Origin: Siphonodentalium dalli | Lineage: Eukaryota > Mollusca > Scaphopoda > Gadilida > Siphonodentaliidae | Length of the DNA stretch: 64,000 nt | NCBI GenBank assembly: GCA_032622095.1 | Contig: CP136065.1 | Span: 38,166,732-38,230,731, forward strand | Direction of reading: 5' to 3' | Shown: one piece after another, positions 1 through 10,775 of the stretch | Position numbering within the stretch: the stretch's first letter is position 1 | How the letters are laid out: each line of letters begins with the position of its first letter | Notes under the pieces: model-generated | Told to the model about the DNA's origin: nothing | Databases searched by the model: none | The model's input: only the letters and a program-made list of their open reading frames with translations | Program-made: the position numbers and the translations under genes

Positions 1-466
1 TAAATATAAATGTCCAACTGACTTCGGTCACCATTTTTCAAGGTTGAAATTTGAATGCCAAAATCTAATTAAAAACAAATATGTTCGATATCTGTTTTTT
101 GCGGTATCCAAAATGAGTTGGGATAGCTCATTAGTCTAATAGCATATTGGTATCTTTAGAAAATATAGAAAAACTGTGCCAAAATCATCTGGCCCATGAC
201 ATGATGTAACCCAACACGCTACAGACATATATAATTTTTTAATAGTTGTGTGGCTATTAATTACCCCAACATAATTACTCAGCTTATTTTCATTGAGAGA
301 GCATATTTGTGTTATTATTGTATGCAGTTCGCTGCATGTGTTGATGGCGCATTGTCTCTCATTGTTTACAGAATTCGGGAGGAACAGTTTCACAAAACAG
401 AAGACAGGAGATATGGCTGAGATTCCCGCCTATATCTGTCGGGATCTGGCAGTGTGACAATGCAGC
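1..466. other. No gene seen, AT-rich DNA
   Basis: Short overlapping open frames without recognisable motifs. The phrase 'aactgacttcggtcacc' near base 16 resembles the stem of a Helitron-like 3' hairpin (compare 6239-6270), but too little is present to call an element. Confidence 0.4.
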
Positions 467-690
467 CAAGTCTGAGTTTAGTGTGACTGTCAATTGCAGA
501 ATGAGGTCACCAGAGGGTGAATTTAGTAATGCTATCCCAAATAGCAGGCTAGCATCATCAAATTCACCCTCTGGGGACCTCATTCTGCTCAGGCCTCATC
601 TTCTCTGGAAAGTTTCATTATTATCAAATATTCACCATTTTGCAGATGAAGATGATAATAAGGCTAAATTTGGTCAAACAATATGTTGAT
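467..690. mobile_element. Family A element, left part (A1)
   Basis: Begins with CAAGTCTGAGTTTAG, close to the family A end CAAGCCTGA, followed by 'tgtcaattgcagaatgaggt' and a hairpin. In the hairpin, 'ccagagggtgaattta' pairs with 'aattcaccctctgggg' around a loop with 'gctatccc...gcaggctagc'. Interior sequence ('aggcctcatcttctctgg') follows, but the right-hand hairpin is missing, so the copy is truncated. Confidence 0.75.
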
Positions 691-1271
691 AAATAATGTT
701 TCGGCCAATTTTATACTATAACTGACTGTGGTTAGCATTTTTTTTGGTAACTAATCGATTCTGATTCAGATTCAGTCTGCAAGCGGTCTCCAATCTGTGA
801 GGATGTAAAATAAGTTGTACTACTATTGTGCATGATAGTGTAAATAAACTATATATAAACTGTTAGAGAAGTCGTCTTAAGTTAAGCTATTCAAGAAAGC
901 TTCTGAACCCTCGGATTGCGAGAAATCAGAAGTTTACATGTCTGATCGCCTTAAATAGACCATGAACAAAAAGTAAAGGATAAGGCTCAACCGTTACATC
1001 ATCAAAGATGGGTTAAATCTGATGGTTATTTCAGCATGATCAGGGATGCCAGATAGGGCGGGGGCCTGCTGGGGAAGTTACCCCTTGCCCTCAGTGCAGG
1101 AGGGGCAACACGGGCAAAGGTGCTCTTCAACATGCAGATTCCGACTCAGATTGGTCATTCCGGTCTCTAAACTGAATACCACCCAATTTTACAATATGCG
1201 ATGGCATATCCAGTGGTATACAATTGAAGTGTTACCTAATCAATTACGGTATCTATCAATCAACTATTTAA
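691..1271. other. No feature recognised
   Basis: No repeat family of this window and no convincing coding frame. A GC-richer patch at 1045-1110 holds a 78-codon open frame without recognisable protein similarity. Confidence 0.4.
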
Positions 1272-1505
1272 CCCTTTCATGATCCATTAAAAATCATTTA
1301 CCAGTGCATTCTCTTATATATGCGAGTCTCAGTCAGGGAGCCTCACATTTATAGAGTATGCACTGGCTCACAAGGTCAGGTAAATATTGTTAGGCCGATG
1401 TATCCTCTTATATATTCGAGGCTCCCAGTGGGAGTCTCGTATATATAAGAGAATGCATTGGCACAGGATTTTCACAAAATTTCAGGAAGCTCCAGTCAAC
1501 AAGGG
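1272..1505. mobile_element. TTAA-flanked MITE, subfamily P (P1)
   Basis: Flanked by TTAA on both sides (1268-1271 and 1506-1509), with ends CCCTTTCATGA and ...CAAGGG. It holds two copies of the 'ATTCTCTTATATATGCGAG' hairpin module (about 1301-1373 and 1396-1472) joined by 'caaggtcaggtaaatattgt'. TTAA flanks with CCCTTT ends are typical of piggyBac-type elements; there is no coding capacity. Confidence 0.75.
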
Positions 1506-2018
1506 TTAAATCATCTCCTAAAATTCCTCCCTGTTTTGCTTCAAAAATCCCAAGGGGCTGAAACCGATCGTCAGTGAGTTCTGGCACCTTTGCTAGTCTC
1601 TATCTGGCCACATGAGAAGCAAGAACTGCGAAGAGTTGCTTAACATTAGATAACATTACGATTTCTTTCATTTTTCTGTTGATAACAGTTGATAAGTGTC
1701 AGATTATTATAATATGCGATTGTATACCTTTTTTTTACAACAGTCCTTCAATTTGAGATGCACAATTGCTCTTGTGCGTCATTGCTCCCTGGAATTGATT
1801 AAGTTTACTCAATAATTAACTAATAAAATTCAGCACAGTAAGGGTTGGGTTAACGATTGTCTTATAAGTCATAGCATTAAAGGTTATACACTGTAGTGTT
1901 TTTTCAACCTGTAATGGTCAGTGCGTACTGTTAATGCGTGTGTGTCGCGGACAATCAAAGCGATCAATTGAATCAAAGAGACAACTTTGTCAAAACAATC
2001 AATGATTTTCACTATACT
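1506..2018. other. No feature recognised
   Basis: AT-rich sequence without long frames or recognised repeats. Confidence 0.4.
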
Positions 2019-2343
2019 GCTGAAGGGGTCACTCTCACCAAAAAAAGTGCTGAAGGGTACACAGGATTTTCAAAATGTGCTGAAGAGTACACAGGATTTG
2101 AAATGTCGTTCTAAAGGACATTCAGTTTTCGTATCTGCCATGATTTCTGTTAGAGAATAATTGTTTACTTTCCAATGAATATTAAAATGTACTGAAAACA
2201 AACTGCTAATGGGCGCCAGACTTTCATAAACACAATTTAAGTAATGGTGTTCATGCTGATCACAAACCCTGTGTACCCTTCAGCACATTTTCAAACCCTG
2301 TGTACCCTTCAGTACTTTTTTTGGTGAGAGTGACCCCTTCAGC
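2019..2343. mobile_element. Foldback element, ~80 bp inverted arms
   Basis: The left arm starts 'gctgaaggggtcactctcac' and the right arm ends with its reverse complement. Each arm holds two direct copies of a short unit ('gctgaagggtacacaggatt' type), so the hairpin is built from repeated subunits. The spacer of about 170 bp has no frame. I see no clear target duplication, so the superfamily is unknown. Confidence 0.8.
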
Positions 2344-3228
2344 CTCACTTAGTAACTTGTGTAAGCACACATCAGGTATAACTTATAATTCCGGTTAGGT
2401 GCATCAAAGCAAATTTGCACGCCATGATCCCAAATCAGACCCACAATAAACTGCGCACCTGTGAAGGACTGGTATATATATATATGTTATGATGTGCCCT
2501 CGAAAATTAGTTCACCCCGGTGTCCTTTTTTAAGCCTCCAGCATCCCTGATCATGCAAGTTTACCGGATATCAGTTTTTAAAGAGAGGTAAAAACAGTTA
2601 AACCTCAAAAAGCCATGCTTGATGTAAACAAACATGAATTAAATCAGAAACTTTGATTTTGCTGAATAATTTCTCCAGCAAGTACAATAGAGTTGTTAAT
2701 GTTCACAACTTACCTTCTAGATATGTCGAGGACACTTATGTCACAACCTTCGGGTCCAAGTGACTTCTTTTTTCAACTTACTTTCAGATTTTCATGTGCC
2801 TGGAGCCAAAGCTAGTTTCCTGAATGAAGAAAACAAACGCATGTAAGCCCAGATCATATGTAAGAAAGCCCAATTTGTGATAAAAATGAACCTTTGGAAA
2901 TAGAGGAATAAAGCAGACAGCAGTTAGTGATAATGGAATGGCTGTACACAATATTAAGCTTAAGGTTTTAATTAAACTGCTGAATAGAAGCAAACATTGA
3001 TGTAAAATAAGCCCAAATGTAATGGTTGCACTGCTATCTCTCTACAGTATCTATCAAAGCAAAATGGCTAAAGGCTATACAGTAGTTTGCAAAACAGGAG
3101 CAAAAACTAAATGACAATTAACCATTTGAAATTTGGATATACCAAGGGACTCCAAGACCTTCACAGTGGGTAATTATGTGAAATAACATTAGTTTTAATA
3201 ATCCTCATTTCAAGAACGTGGGAAAATA
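2344..3228. other. No feature recognised
   Basis: A short (TA)n run at 2472-2485. Otherwise AT-rich DNA with only short frames. Confidence 0.4.
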
Positions 3229-3441
3229 CAGTAATGCTCTAATTAATCGACCTCTTAACCACAGCAGAATTATGGGTAACTTTTCAGGATTTAGTCGGAA
3301 ATATGGCTTGTTGCCATTCATTGGAAAGCTCTCGGCGAGAGCTTTCCGATGAATGGCAACAAGCCATATTTCCGACTAAATCCTGGAAAGTTACCCATAA
3401 TTCTACTGTGGTTAAGAGGTCGATTAATTAGAGCATTACTG
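3229..3441. mobile_element. Family B palindromic MITE (B1)
   Basis: A nearly perfect palindrome of 213 bp. The arms read CAGTAATGCTCTAATTAATC inwards and meet at 'agctctcggcgagagct'. TA precedes and follows, as for Tc1/mariner insertions. It is entirely non-coding; the 'atggcaacaagccatatttc' arms explain several short frames. Confidence 0.9.
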
Positions 3442-3525
3442 TAGATACAGCTTGTTCTTATTTTCATCATTAAAATCAGTAAATATGATATTCCATATTG
3501 AAACCATCATTATGTAAACATCAAC

Positions 3526-3865
3526 TCAGCGGGCTATCATAACTAAATTCACCCTATGTGGACCTCATTCTGTTTTGGCATCATCTTCTGGGAAGTAGAG
3601 ATCGACAGCCTCAAATTATCATTGTTTTATAGTTACTTATTCCCAATTTCAATTTCAATTTCTAATTCCCCTAATTTGCAGAAGATATATTGCATAATCG
3701 AGGTGACAAATGGGTGAAGATCACAATTTCAACTGGAGAACTTCTATCTGATCCTAGGTCTCCCATAGCAGTTGAGGCAAATTAAGCAGAATGATGATCC
3801 CAGAGGGTGATCGAATTTGGTGGTGCTAACCCTCTGGGGACCTCATTCTGCAAATGTCAGACACA
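3526..3865. mobile_element. Family A element, left end decayed (A2a)
   Basis: Contains the family A interior ('gaagatatattgcataatcg', 'gatcctaggtctcccatagc') followed by a degenerate right hairpin and the terminal 'ctgcaaatgtcagacacatt'. The left hairpin is reduced to its inner half. Confidence 0.75.
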
Positions 3866-3938
3866 TTATATCCAGGATTGTAACTATTACAGTTAGATTA
3901 CTATTATCACTATGCTCTACTACAAAGACCATAGCACT

Positions 3939-4189
3939 CAAGCCTTGAAATAGGGTGTCTGTCATTTGCAGAATGAGGTCCCCAAAGGGTGAATTTAGTG
4001 ATGCTACCCCGCATAGTGGGCTAGCATCACCAAATTCACCCTCTGGGAACCTCATTCTGCTGAGGTGTAAGCAGAATGAGGTCCACAGAGGGTGAATTTG
4101 GTGATGCTAGCCCGCTATGCGGGGTAGCATCTCTAAATTCACCCTCTGGGGACCTCATTCTGCAAATGACAGACACACTATTTCAAGGC
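3939..4189. mobile_element. Family A derivative, two hairpins back to back (A2b)
   Basis: The ends 'gccttgaaatag' and 'ctatttcaaggc' are complementary. Two complete family A hairpins lie head to head, separated only by 'ctcattctgctgaggtgtaa', so the ~200 bp interior has been lost. This gives a 250 bp structure that is almost all inverted repeat. Confidence 0.8.
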
Positions 4190-4586
4190 AAATGAAACAA
4201 TTAGGCATTGAAAACACTGATTTTCAACTAAATATTTGAATCAAAACTGCCATTGATGATGTTTGTTGATGACACAACTGTAACAGTTGATGTTTATATA
4301 ATGATGGTTTCAACATACAAAATCCTGTTAATAGTAAATTGTTAATACTGAAAATAAGAACCAAAACTATCTATTTTTCACATACTTGACAAGGACGAAT
4401 TTACAGAGTATAATGATTTTTCCACATATATGATATTAAGCCACTGAGAATACCTTGAGTCTCTTTCAAATCCTATTCATTGTAGGGATGTTCAGCCTAA
4501 GTATAACCACTTTAGAGGGTACCGTGTTCTCTAGTAGATTAACAGTATTTTACCAACAGGATAAGATTCCATTTTTTTAGGCGAAG
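4190..4586. other. No feature recognised
   Basis: AT-rich sequence, short frames only. Confidence 0.4.
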
Positions 4587-4650
4587 TTGACCAGAAGCAT
4601 ACGGTGGGCGTTAATGAAGTTTTGTTTTCATTAACGCATGCCACCCGCTT
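4587..4650. repeat. Imperfect hairpin
   Basis: Arms of about 28 bases, 'accagaagcatacggtgggc' against 'gccacccgcttccggt', with 'cgttaatga' pairing to 'tcattaacg' around a T-rich loop. Possibly a small foldback remnant. Confidence 0.55.
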
Positions 4651-4729
4651 CCGGTTAAGTCACCGATCATGTGATCACACAAAGACGGAATGGTAATAAT
4701 AGTAATATCATGATTTTGTCAGGTGTCAT

Positions 4730-4854
4730 GGTTTATTAACGGCCCTCCAGGAATGACTAACAGCCCTCCGGCCTATTAGCAGCCCTCGACTGCATCTTGG
4801 GCCTCTAATAGGCCTTCAGGCTGTTAATCATTCCTATCGGGCCATTAATAAACC
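4730..4854. repeat. Imperfect inverted repeat, 125 bp
   Basis: The ends 'ggtttattaacggccc' and 'gggccattaataaacc' are complementary, as are the internal blocks 'gaatgactaacagccctccg' and 'ttcaggctgttaatcattcc'. It looks like a diverged foldback element, too degraded to assign. Confidence 0.6.
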
Positions 4855-5594
4855 TTAAAACATGGCTATGTCGAGATCGTACATTATTTTACAAACAACG
4901 ATCCATTATTTTAATAACGGACGCTCAATATCCAACTTAATGAACGGTTATTTTACTGTGGACGATTTCATTTTAATGGCTTGCATGTATGGTACCATAA
5001 TATATGCACGTGGCTATCTGTAGACAATGGTTTTCAAGTATAATATGGCTCTTATTGATTGCTAGAATATGACAGAATTAGGGATAGACCTATATATATA
5101 GAGAGCCCCTGTTGGAGTGAGGGGAGTGTGTGTAACTTCAAATTCCAGACATGTCATTTCACGATTAGTCACTGAATTTTCAACTGTTAAAATTTCTTGA
5201 ATCTAATTCCGTTCCCACGTGGCATGTTGTAGCACCCATGATAAAACCTAAACTATGATATAGTAATTTACATGTAAATGTAATCCTTCGATCGTGGTCC
5301 CCTGCGGATGTTATAACAGCATTATTTTTTCAAAATTTGTGGTTTCTTTGTCGATTCAGCGCCCCTGTGCTTGGCGTGAATTGAACGTGTTAGTTATTTA
5401 GCATTCGCGGTGAAAGCCAGCGCCTCGTGACGTCGAAAGTAGCAATGGTCATTGGATACTAATCTTTTCAACTCAAAATCCTAGTTTAATGTCACATTTG
5501 GGTTTCAGTATTTTAAGAACACATTACCGAGATTGCAGATCTCGCGAAACATTCAGTAGTCTTCATGGGAACCTTACTGAGCTTGATTCAAGGC
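4855..5594. other. Mostly unassigned sequence
   Basis: At 5290-5340 'ccctgcggatgttataacag' resembles phrases at 45145-45170 and 22125-22150 (reverse), pointing to an old dispersed repeat. No gene seen. Confidence 0.35.
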
Positions 5595-5775
5595 TGCAAA
5601 TATTGTTCCCAGAGAGTGAATTTAGTGTCATTTGCAGAATGAGGTGCCCAGAGTTCGAATTTAGTGATGCTATCCCACACAGCGGGCTAGCATCATCAAA
5701 TTCACCCTCTGGGAACCTCATTCTGCTTATGCCTCAAAAGCTATGGTAGACCTGGGATCAGATTGAAATAAATCG
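5595..5775. mobile_element. Family A element, left part (A3)
   Basis: A left hairpin with 'cagaatgaggtgcccagag' against 'tctgggaacctcattctgc', then the start of the interior ('cctgggatcagattga'). The right half is missing and Helitron-like sequence follows directly. Confidence 0.7.
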
Positions 5776-6275
5776 ATGGCTCCCATCTAGAGGTCACAAT
5801 GAAGATCCATATGAAGTTTGGTGTCGATCAGATGAGGGATGTGGTCTGTAGGGTGTTCCAAATGATTTAGTCATGCAAACAGTAAAATTCAAGATTGCTT
5901 CTGGCGGCCATGTTTTTCATCGAAAGTCATTAAAATTTGATAGCTCCCATCTGGAGGTGATCCTAAACATGCCTGTAAATTTTCAAAATATTTCTCCAAT
6001 AAATGCTGGCTGCATCAGTGGCTACATGGTGTTTCGATGGATTCAAATTTGAAATCTAAAATGGCTACTGGCAGCAATGTTTTTTTAAACAAATTTTGAA
6101 CAAAAATCAATCGCTCCCATCTAGAGGTCACCCCAAAGACCCATATGAAGTTTGGTGATAATCGGATGAGAGATGCGGCCTGTATGGAGCCAAAGGAAAT
6201 TGTTGACGGACGCATGCATGAACGCCAACCCATGGCAATAGCTGAAGCTTGACTTCGTCAAGTTGAGCTAAAAAT
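5766..6275 (+). mobile_element. Helitron-like non-autonomous element (H1)
   Basis: Three loosely conserved units share 'gctcccatct(a/g)gaggt' and 'atatgaagtttggtg', followed by 'gttgacggacgcatgcatga'. The segment ends in a stem-loop, 'tagctgaagcttgac' pairing with 'gtcaagttgagcta', followed by CTAA. A subterminal hairpin just before CTRR is the known 3' end of Helitrons, so the assignment is good; the 5' boundary is uncertain. Confidence 0.65.
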
Positions 6276-6284
6276 TTATGGAAT

Positions 6285-6547
6285 ACAGGCTCAGACAAAA
6301 GATGCGTCCCATGATGTACGATTCTATGTAAAAACAAGAGCATCGCTAGGGAGTGGCACAAAAGATGCGTCCCATGATGTACGATTCTATGCAAAAACAA
6401 GAGCATCGCTAGGGAGTGGCACAAAAGATGCGTCCCATGATGTACGATTCTATGTAAAAACAAGAGCATCGCTAGGGAGTGGCACAAAAGATGCGTCCCA
6501 TGATGTACGATTCTATGTAAAAACAAGAGCATCGCTAGGGAGTGGCA
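6285..6547. repeat. 63-bp minisatellite, ~4 copies
   Basis: Near-identical units of 63 bp ('gatgcgtcccatgatgtacg ... gagcatcgctagggagtggc'). Because 63 is a multiple of three, the minus strand stays open as a 21-residue repeated peptide, which I regard as accidental. The phrase 'acaagagcatcgctaggg' resembles the 5' start of other Helitron-like elements here (55762), so the array probably arose from such an end. Confidence 0.85.
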
Positions 6548-6639
6548 AAATGCACCATTTAGCCATTTCGAATTGTACTACTGCAAAACAAAATAATAAT
6601 TTGAGCTTTAATACAAAGAATATCAATGCAAATATTTCA

Positions 6640-7172
6640 ATGCCAAAATGTGGTCAAACACTAAGTCGAAAAATGGCCGTATCTCATGTGAAAATAATTG
6701 GACAGAAACTATATTCAAACTTGGCCTGTAATTTTAGCTGGGAAACACACATACCGGCTTTGGTTCAGATAAAATAATCCAAACTGGAGTTATTGGTCGG
6801 AAACCAAAATGTTATGAAATGGGTCAAATTCTAAGTCGAAAAAGGGCTGTAACTCATGTAAAAATAATTGGATGGAACCCATATTCGAACTTGGTCTGTA
6901 TCTTTAGCTGGGAAAACACATACCAACTTTGGTTGAGATAAAATAATTCAAACTGGAGTTATCGATTGGATACAATAAATGTTAACAGATGGTCAAATTC
7001 TAAGTCGAAAAATGGCCGTAACTCATGTAAAAATAATTGGATGGAACCCATATTCGAACTTGGCCTGTATCTTTAGCTGGGAAATACACACACCAATGTT
7101 TTTGGTGTATTCTAAGTCCAATAATAAAAGGCTGTAACTCACTAATTAAAATTTGTCAAACTGGCCCCATAT
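6640..7172 (+). mobile_element. ~170-bp repeat array, Helitron-like core (H2)
   Basis: Three units of 169-170 bp, each starting near 'ctaagtcgaaaaa(t/g)gg' (6662, 6831, 7000) and carrying 'cccatattcgaacttgg' and 'tttagctgggaaa'. It matches the core arrays of H4 and H6 in wording. Termini are not recognisable. Confidence 0.65.
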
Positions 7173-7176
7173 TTAA

Positions 7177-7222
7177 CCCTTTCATGGCGAATAGAGATCC
7201 TGTGCCAGTGCATTCTCTTATA
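7177..7222. mobile_element. Subfamily P fragment (P2)
   Basis: TTAA followed by CCCTTTCATGGCG and the first arm of the hairpin module, breaking off at 'tatatatgcgaa'. Confidence 0.65.
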
Positions 7223-8097
7223 TATGCGAAGTGAAAGATCCAGGGATTTTTTGGGGACGCCTGTTTTTGGGCAATGATATGCCGAAGGCATATCCTGAAG
7301 GTCTGAGCGGAAGGAGGTTCGGGAGTGGGGTGACCCTCTGCTGATGGTGGGGGTTCTCCCCCTGGAAATTTTTTTAATCCATTGCATTGAAAGCTAATCT
7401 AGGGCTCTTTGAGTAATTATTTAGAATTTTACTGAGAGGTCAATTTGATCAAGTTTCTCAAGCATAACTTTGGAATTTTTTATATATGTATGGATTGGAA
7501 ATGCTTATAAGTTATTGTCATATATCTTTTGGTTCAATGGATTATGCTTATCCTGCTTGACATGAGACTTACCATTATCACTCTAATTCATATAATAGGT
7601 TATTTTCTAAAATTCAAGTGAGAGACACATACATGTACATAATATATCAGTACAGAAACAATGTCTATTAAGTTAGTAATTACTATTAGTACTAATCTCT
7701 TTGTTAATTTTCCATTTGGTATTATGAGATCCCACCTGATAACCAGGTTGATTTGATCAAATTGCAATTATTCCTGTACTGTATTTGATTGAAATACTGA
7801 AGTATGAAGGCTGAATGATAACAAACGTGAACTCGAACTATTTGAAGTTTTCACAGGTGAAAGCTAGATAAAGCCAAACATACTTTACAGTATGATTCCA
7901 ACTGTTAAACTTAAATCTTTTTGTAAACTTAAATGTCTTATGTCAACAATATATATAAATGTTTTGTATCTTGTTATAATATGACTTGGGACCTAAATTG
8001 AAAAAAATAAAAAAAATAACTTTTTTGTTTGTTTTTTGGACCAAATTTTTTTTTGGGTGCCCAAACCGGTATGAAAAACGGCCTGGATATGTCCCTG
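7223..8097. other. No gene; weak resemblance to hAT-element interior at 7240-7380
   Basis: The segment with 'ctctgctgatggtgggggtt' resembles the left interior of the hAT element at 50646 ('ctctgactggtgggggtctg'), so it may be a related remnant. The rest is AT-rich with no frames of note. Confidence 0.4.
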
Positions 8098-8294
8098 ATG
8101 CGAGTCTCACATAGGGAGCCTTGCATACATAAGAGAATGCAATGGCTTACAAGGTCAAGGCAAATATTTTTAGGCCAATGTATTCTCTTATATATGCAAG
8201 GCTCCCTATATATATTTGGGAGACTCGCATATATAAGAGAATGCATTGGCACAGGGTTTTCGCAAAATTTCAGGAAGCTCCAGTCATGAAAGGG
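8098..8294. mobile_element. Subfamily P MITE, left end lost (P3)
   Basis: Begins inside the first hairpin module and continues through the second (8176-8252). It ends 'tcatgaaaggg' with TTAA at 8295-8298. Confidence 0.75.
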
Positions 8295-8445
8295 TTAAAC
8301 TTGATCTGTGTTTTCTTTTTGGTCGATCAAACATTGAATAGTATATCTATCATCCGGAAACAAAAAATGTTGACTGATCAGAAGGAAGCAATAAAATAAG
8401 CGAATTTGTTTTTATTCTATTGACAACTGTTACAGTTGAAAGATA

Positions 8446-8655
8446 CAGTAATGCTCTAATTAATCGACCTCTTAACAGCAGAATTATGGGTAACTTTTCA
8501 GGATTTAGTCGGAAATATGGCTTGTTGCCATTCACTGGAAAGCTCTCGCCGAGAGCTTTCCGATGAATGGCAACAAGCCATATTTCCGACTAAATTCTGA
8601 AAAGTTACCCATAATTCTGCTGTGGTTATGGAGTCGATTAATTAGGGCATTACTG
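8446..8655. mobile_element. Family B palindromic MITE (B2)
   Basis: TA-flanked 210 bp palindrome with the family arms. The centre is 'agctctcgccgagagct'; a three-base deletion near 'cttaacagcag' distinguishes the left arm. Confidence 0.9.
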
Positions 8656-9022
8656 TACTACAGGTAGAATCAACTTACCTGGAGTATACTCCGCACATGA
8701 TTTCTGCAGAATGTGTGGGGTATCACATGCTTGGCTCGACAGCTTTACACTTGAGAACACCAGTACAGACCGCCCCCTGCAGAGAGACCACATGCAGTGT
8801 TATTATAGTGCAAGATTCGATTTAACTCTGCTGCCCGCCAGCCATAGTGATCGGTTATTAATTGCATTCAGAACATATTCTATACACAGTATATAGAGTA
8901 TTAACATATGCTATAAGCATTCCATCTCACCAATTACAACATGTATTTTGCAAAACTAAATTGACATTTTTATCTTTAAATATGGTTTATCTCTTCCAGG
9001 GGGGGGGGGATGGGGCACAAAT
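8656..9022. other. No feature recognised
   Basis: Unassigned sequence, ending in a G-run at 9000-9010. Confidence 0.35.
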
Positions 9023-9443
9023 CAAGTCTGAAAATATTATGTCTGTCATTTACAGAATGAGGTCCCCAGAGGGTTAATTTATTGATGCTACCCCATTGTG
9101 CATCACCAAATTCATGGCCCTCATTCTGCTTAGGCCTCATCTTCTGGGAATTATCTATAGTTTGAAATTAACATTGTTTTTAGTTACTCTTTCCTTCTGG
9201 AAAGTTTCTATATCCCCTAATTTTCAGATGATAAAATGGATAAATGAGGTGACTAATGGGCAAACATCACTAACTCCAACTGGCGAAATTCAATCTGATC
9301 CTAGGTCTCCCATAACATTTGAGGCCCAAGCAGAATGAGGTTCGCAGAGGGTGAATTTGGTGATACTAGCCCACCTTGCATCACTAAATTCACCCTCTGG
9401 GGACCTCATTCTGCAAATGACAGACACACTATTTTCAGGCTTG
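9023..9443. mobile_element. Family A element, full length (A4)
   Basis: Both ends are present: CAAGTCTGAAAATA and TATTTTCAGGCTTG, each followed inwards by 'gtctgtcatttacag' or its complement and a hairpin. The interior of about 200 bp is unlike the ends. The flanks 'gcacaaat' (9015-9022) and 'ccacaatt' (9444-9451) agree at 6 of 8 bases, consistent with a decayed 8-bp target duplication. There is no coding capacity. Confidence 0.85.
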
Positions 9444-10258
9444 CCACAATTACAACAACATATTTTTTTTATAAAACCCGATTTCAAGACTGCAAATCGT
9501 CGGTGGGCATCCAAAAGGATGTATAGTACTTTTTGCAAATTTACAGGAGAAGCAAAAAACTTAATAAATCTCAAATGTGTTGTCAAAATAACAAGAATTA
9601 TGTATACATAATTAGTTCACACAATAGGGAAGATGCCCACTATGGTTAGAGACATGAAATAGTACCGGTAGCTATTAAAAAAAAATATTAATTTTTATTG
9701 ACATGTCACCAATTTTCGACATACTTTTTTCTACATACGACAGTGCATACGATGTTTTGGAATAGTGGCGGTAATTTTTTTTCAAAATCTAGAGTGCAGT
9801 ATGCTAAACATTAAAGCTGGATTATCTCTCTTCCCTTGTGTGTATCAGAACAGGTCTGAGGTTCCCACAATTTCCATTTTTTGTGTGTTTGATATCCAAT
9901 ACTCTGAGTACTGACTGACCACCAAGGACGTGTCTCCAAACAATTAAAATAGGTAAACGATATTTTGGAAAACAGTCATCCAACCAAAATGAGAATATAC
10001 AATATTTTGGAAATAACAACTCAATAATGAGGGAAAAAGTATTTTCCAAATGACTAAGGGGCACACACTCTAAATATATTGTGTAATTTGACACGGAGAA
10101 TCTGATAATGCAAAAAAGTTTTTCCCGGCAAAACCTGGTATACATCCTTTTGGAAGCCAACCGACGAAATATCTTTTTCTGTGAATAAAACAGACAAAAC
10201 TGAAGACTGGGCATATTATTTGTTGATAAAGACAATAAAGTATTTTAATCCTGATGTA
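9444..10258. other. Unassigned, with a short inverted pair
   Basis: 'cgtcggtgggcatccaaaag' near 9498 is nearly complementary to 'ttttggaagccaaccgacg' near 10150, about 640 bp apart. This may be the ends of an old element, but no duplication was found. A minus-strand open frame of 137 codons (9822-10235) shows no protein motif and I do not call it a gene. Confidence 0.35.
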
Positions 10259-10471
10259 CAGTAATGCCCTAAATAATCGACTCCTTAACCACAGCAGAAT
10301 TATGGGTAATTTTTCAGGATTTAGTTGGAAATATGGCTTGTTGCCATTCATCGGAAAGCTCTCAGTGAGAGCTTTCCGATGAATGGCAACAAGCCATATT
10401 TCCGACTAAATCCTGAAAAATTACCCATAATTCTGATGTGGTTAAGGAGTCGATTATTTAGGGTATTACTG
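10259..10471. mobile_element. Family B palindromic MITE (B3)
   Basis: TA-flanked, 213 bp, with arms CAGTAATGCCCTAAATAATC meeting at 'agctctcagtgagagct'. The arms are nearly identical. Confidence 0.9.
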
Positions 10472-10775
10472 TAGCCGAACAAAATATCTGAATCGAAATC
10501 ACTTTGCCTTGATGGAGAATGCTAACAAGATAGAGTTCTCCCCTTTCTATGCTCCTAAAGTTTCCTCGAGATCGCCCGAAGTTTCGGTTCTAAAATAGCC
10601 TGTAAAACTGTCAAGAAAGATTGAATGTATTTATATACCAGAAAAAAAATCTAAATAAAATTAATATTGATTGATAGAAAACATTTTCGGAAAGGTGTCC
10701 TTGATTCATATTTATTATTTTATACCCAGGAAACTATATAACATTTATCAGTAAGAGATACACTATCTTTAAGCT
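10472..10775. other. No feature recognised
   Basis: AT-rich, no recognised repeat. Confidence 0.35.

Noticed and set aside
1034-2555. 16-base perfect inverted repeat 'gcatgatcagggatgc', 1.5 kb apart, with CAGGG inside
   Set aside because: Could mark a hAT-like element, but the 8 bases outside CAGGG are not directly repeated, and a match of this length is expected about once by chance in a window this size.
6128-6532. 134-codon minus-strand frame with 21-residue repeats
   Set aside because: It follows the 63-bp tandem array exactly and runs on into Helitron-like sequence.
9822-10235. 137-codon minus-strand frame
   Set aside because: Composition and wording are those of AT-rich non-coding DNA; no domain and no conserved counterpart in the window.
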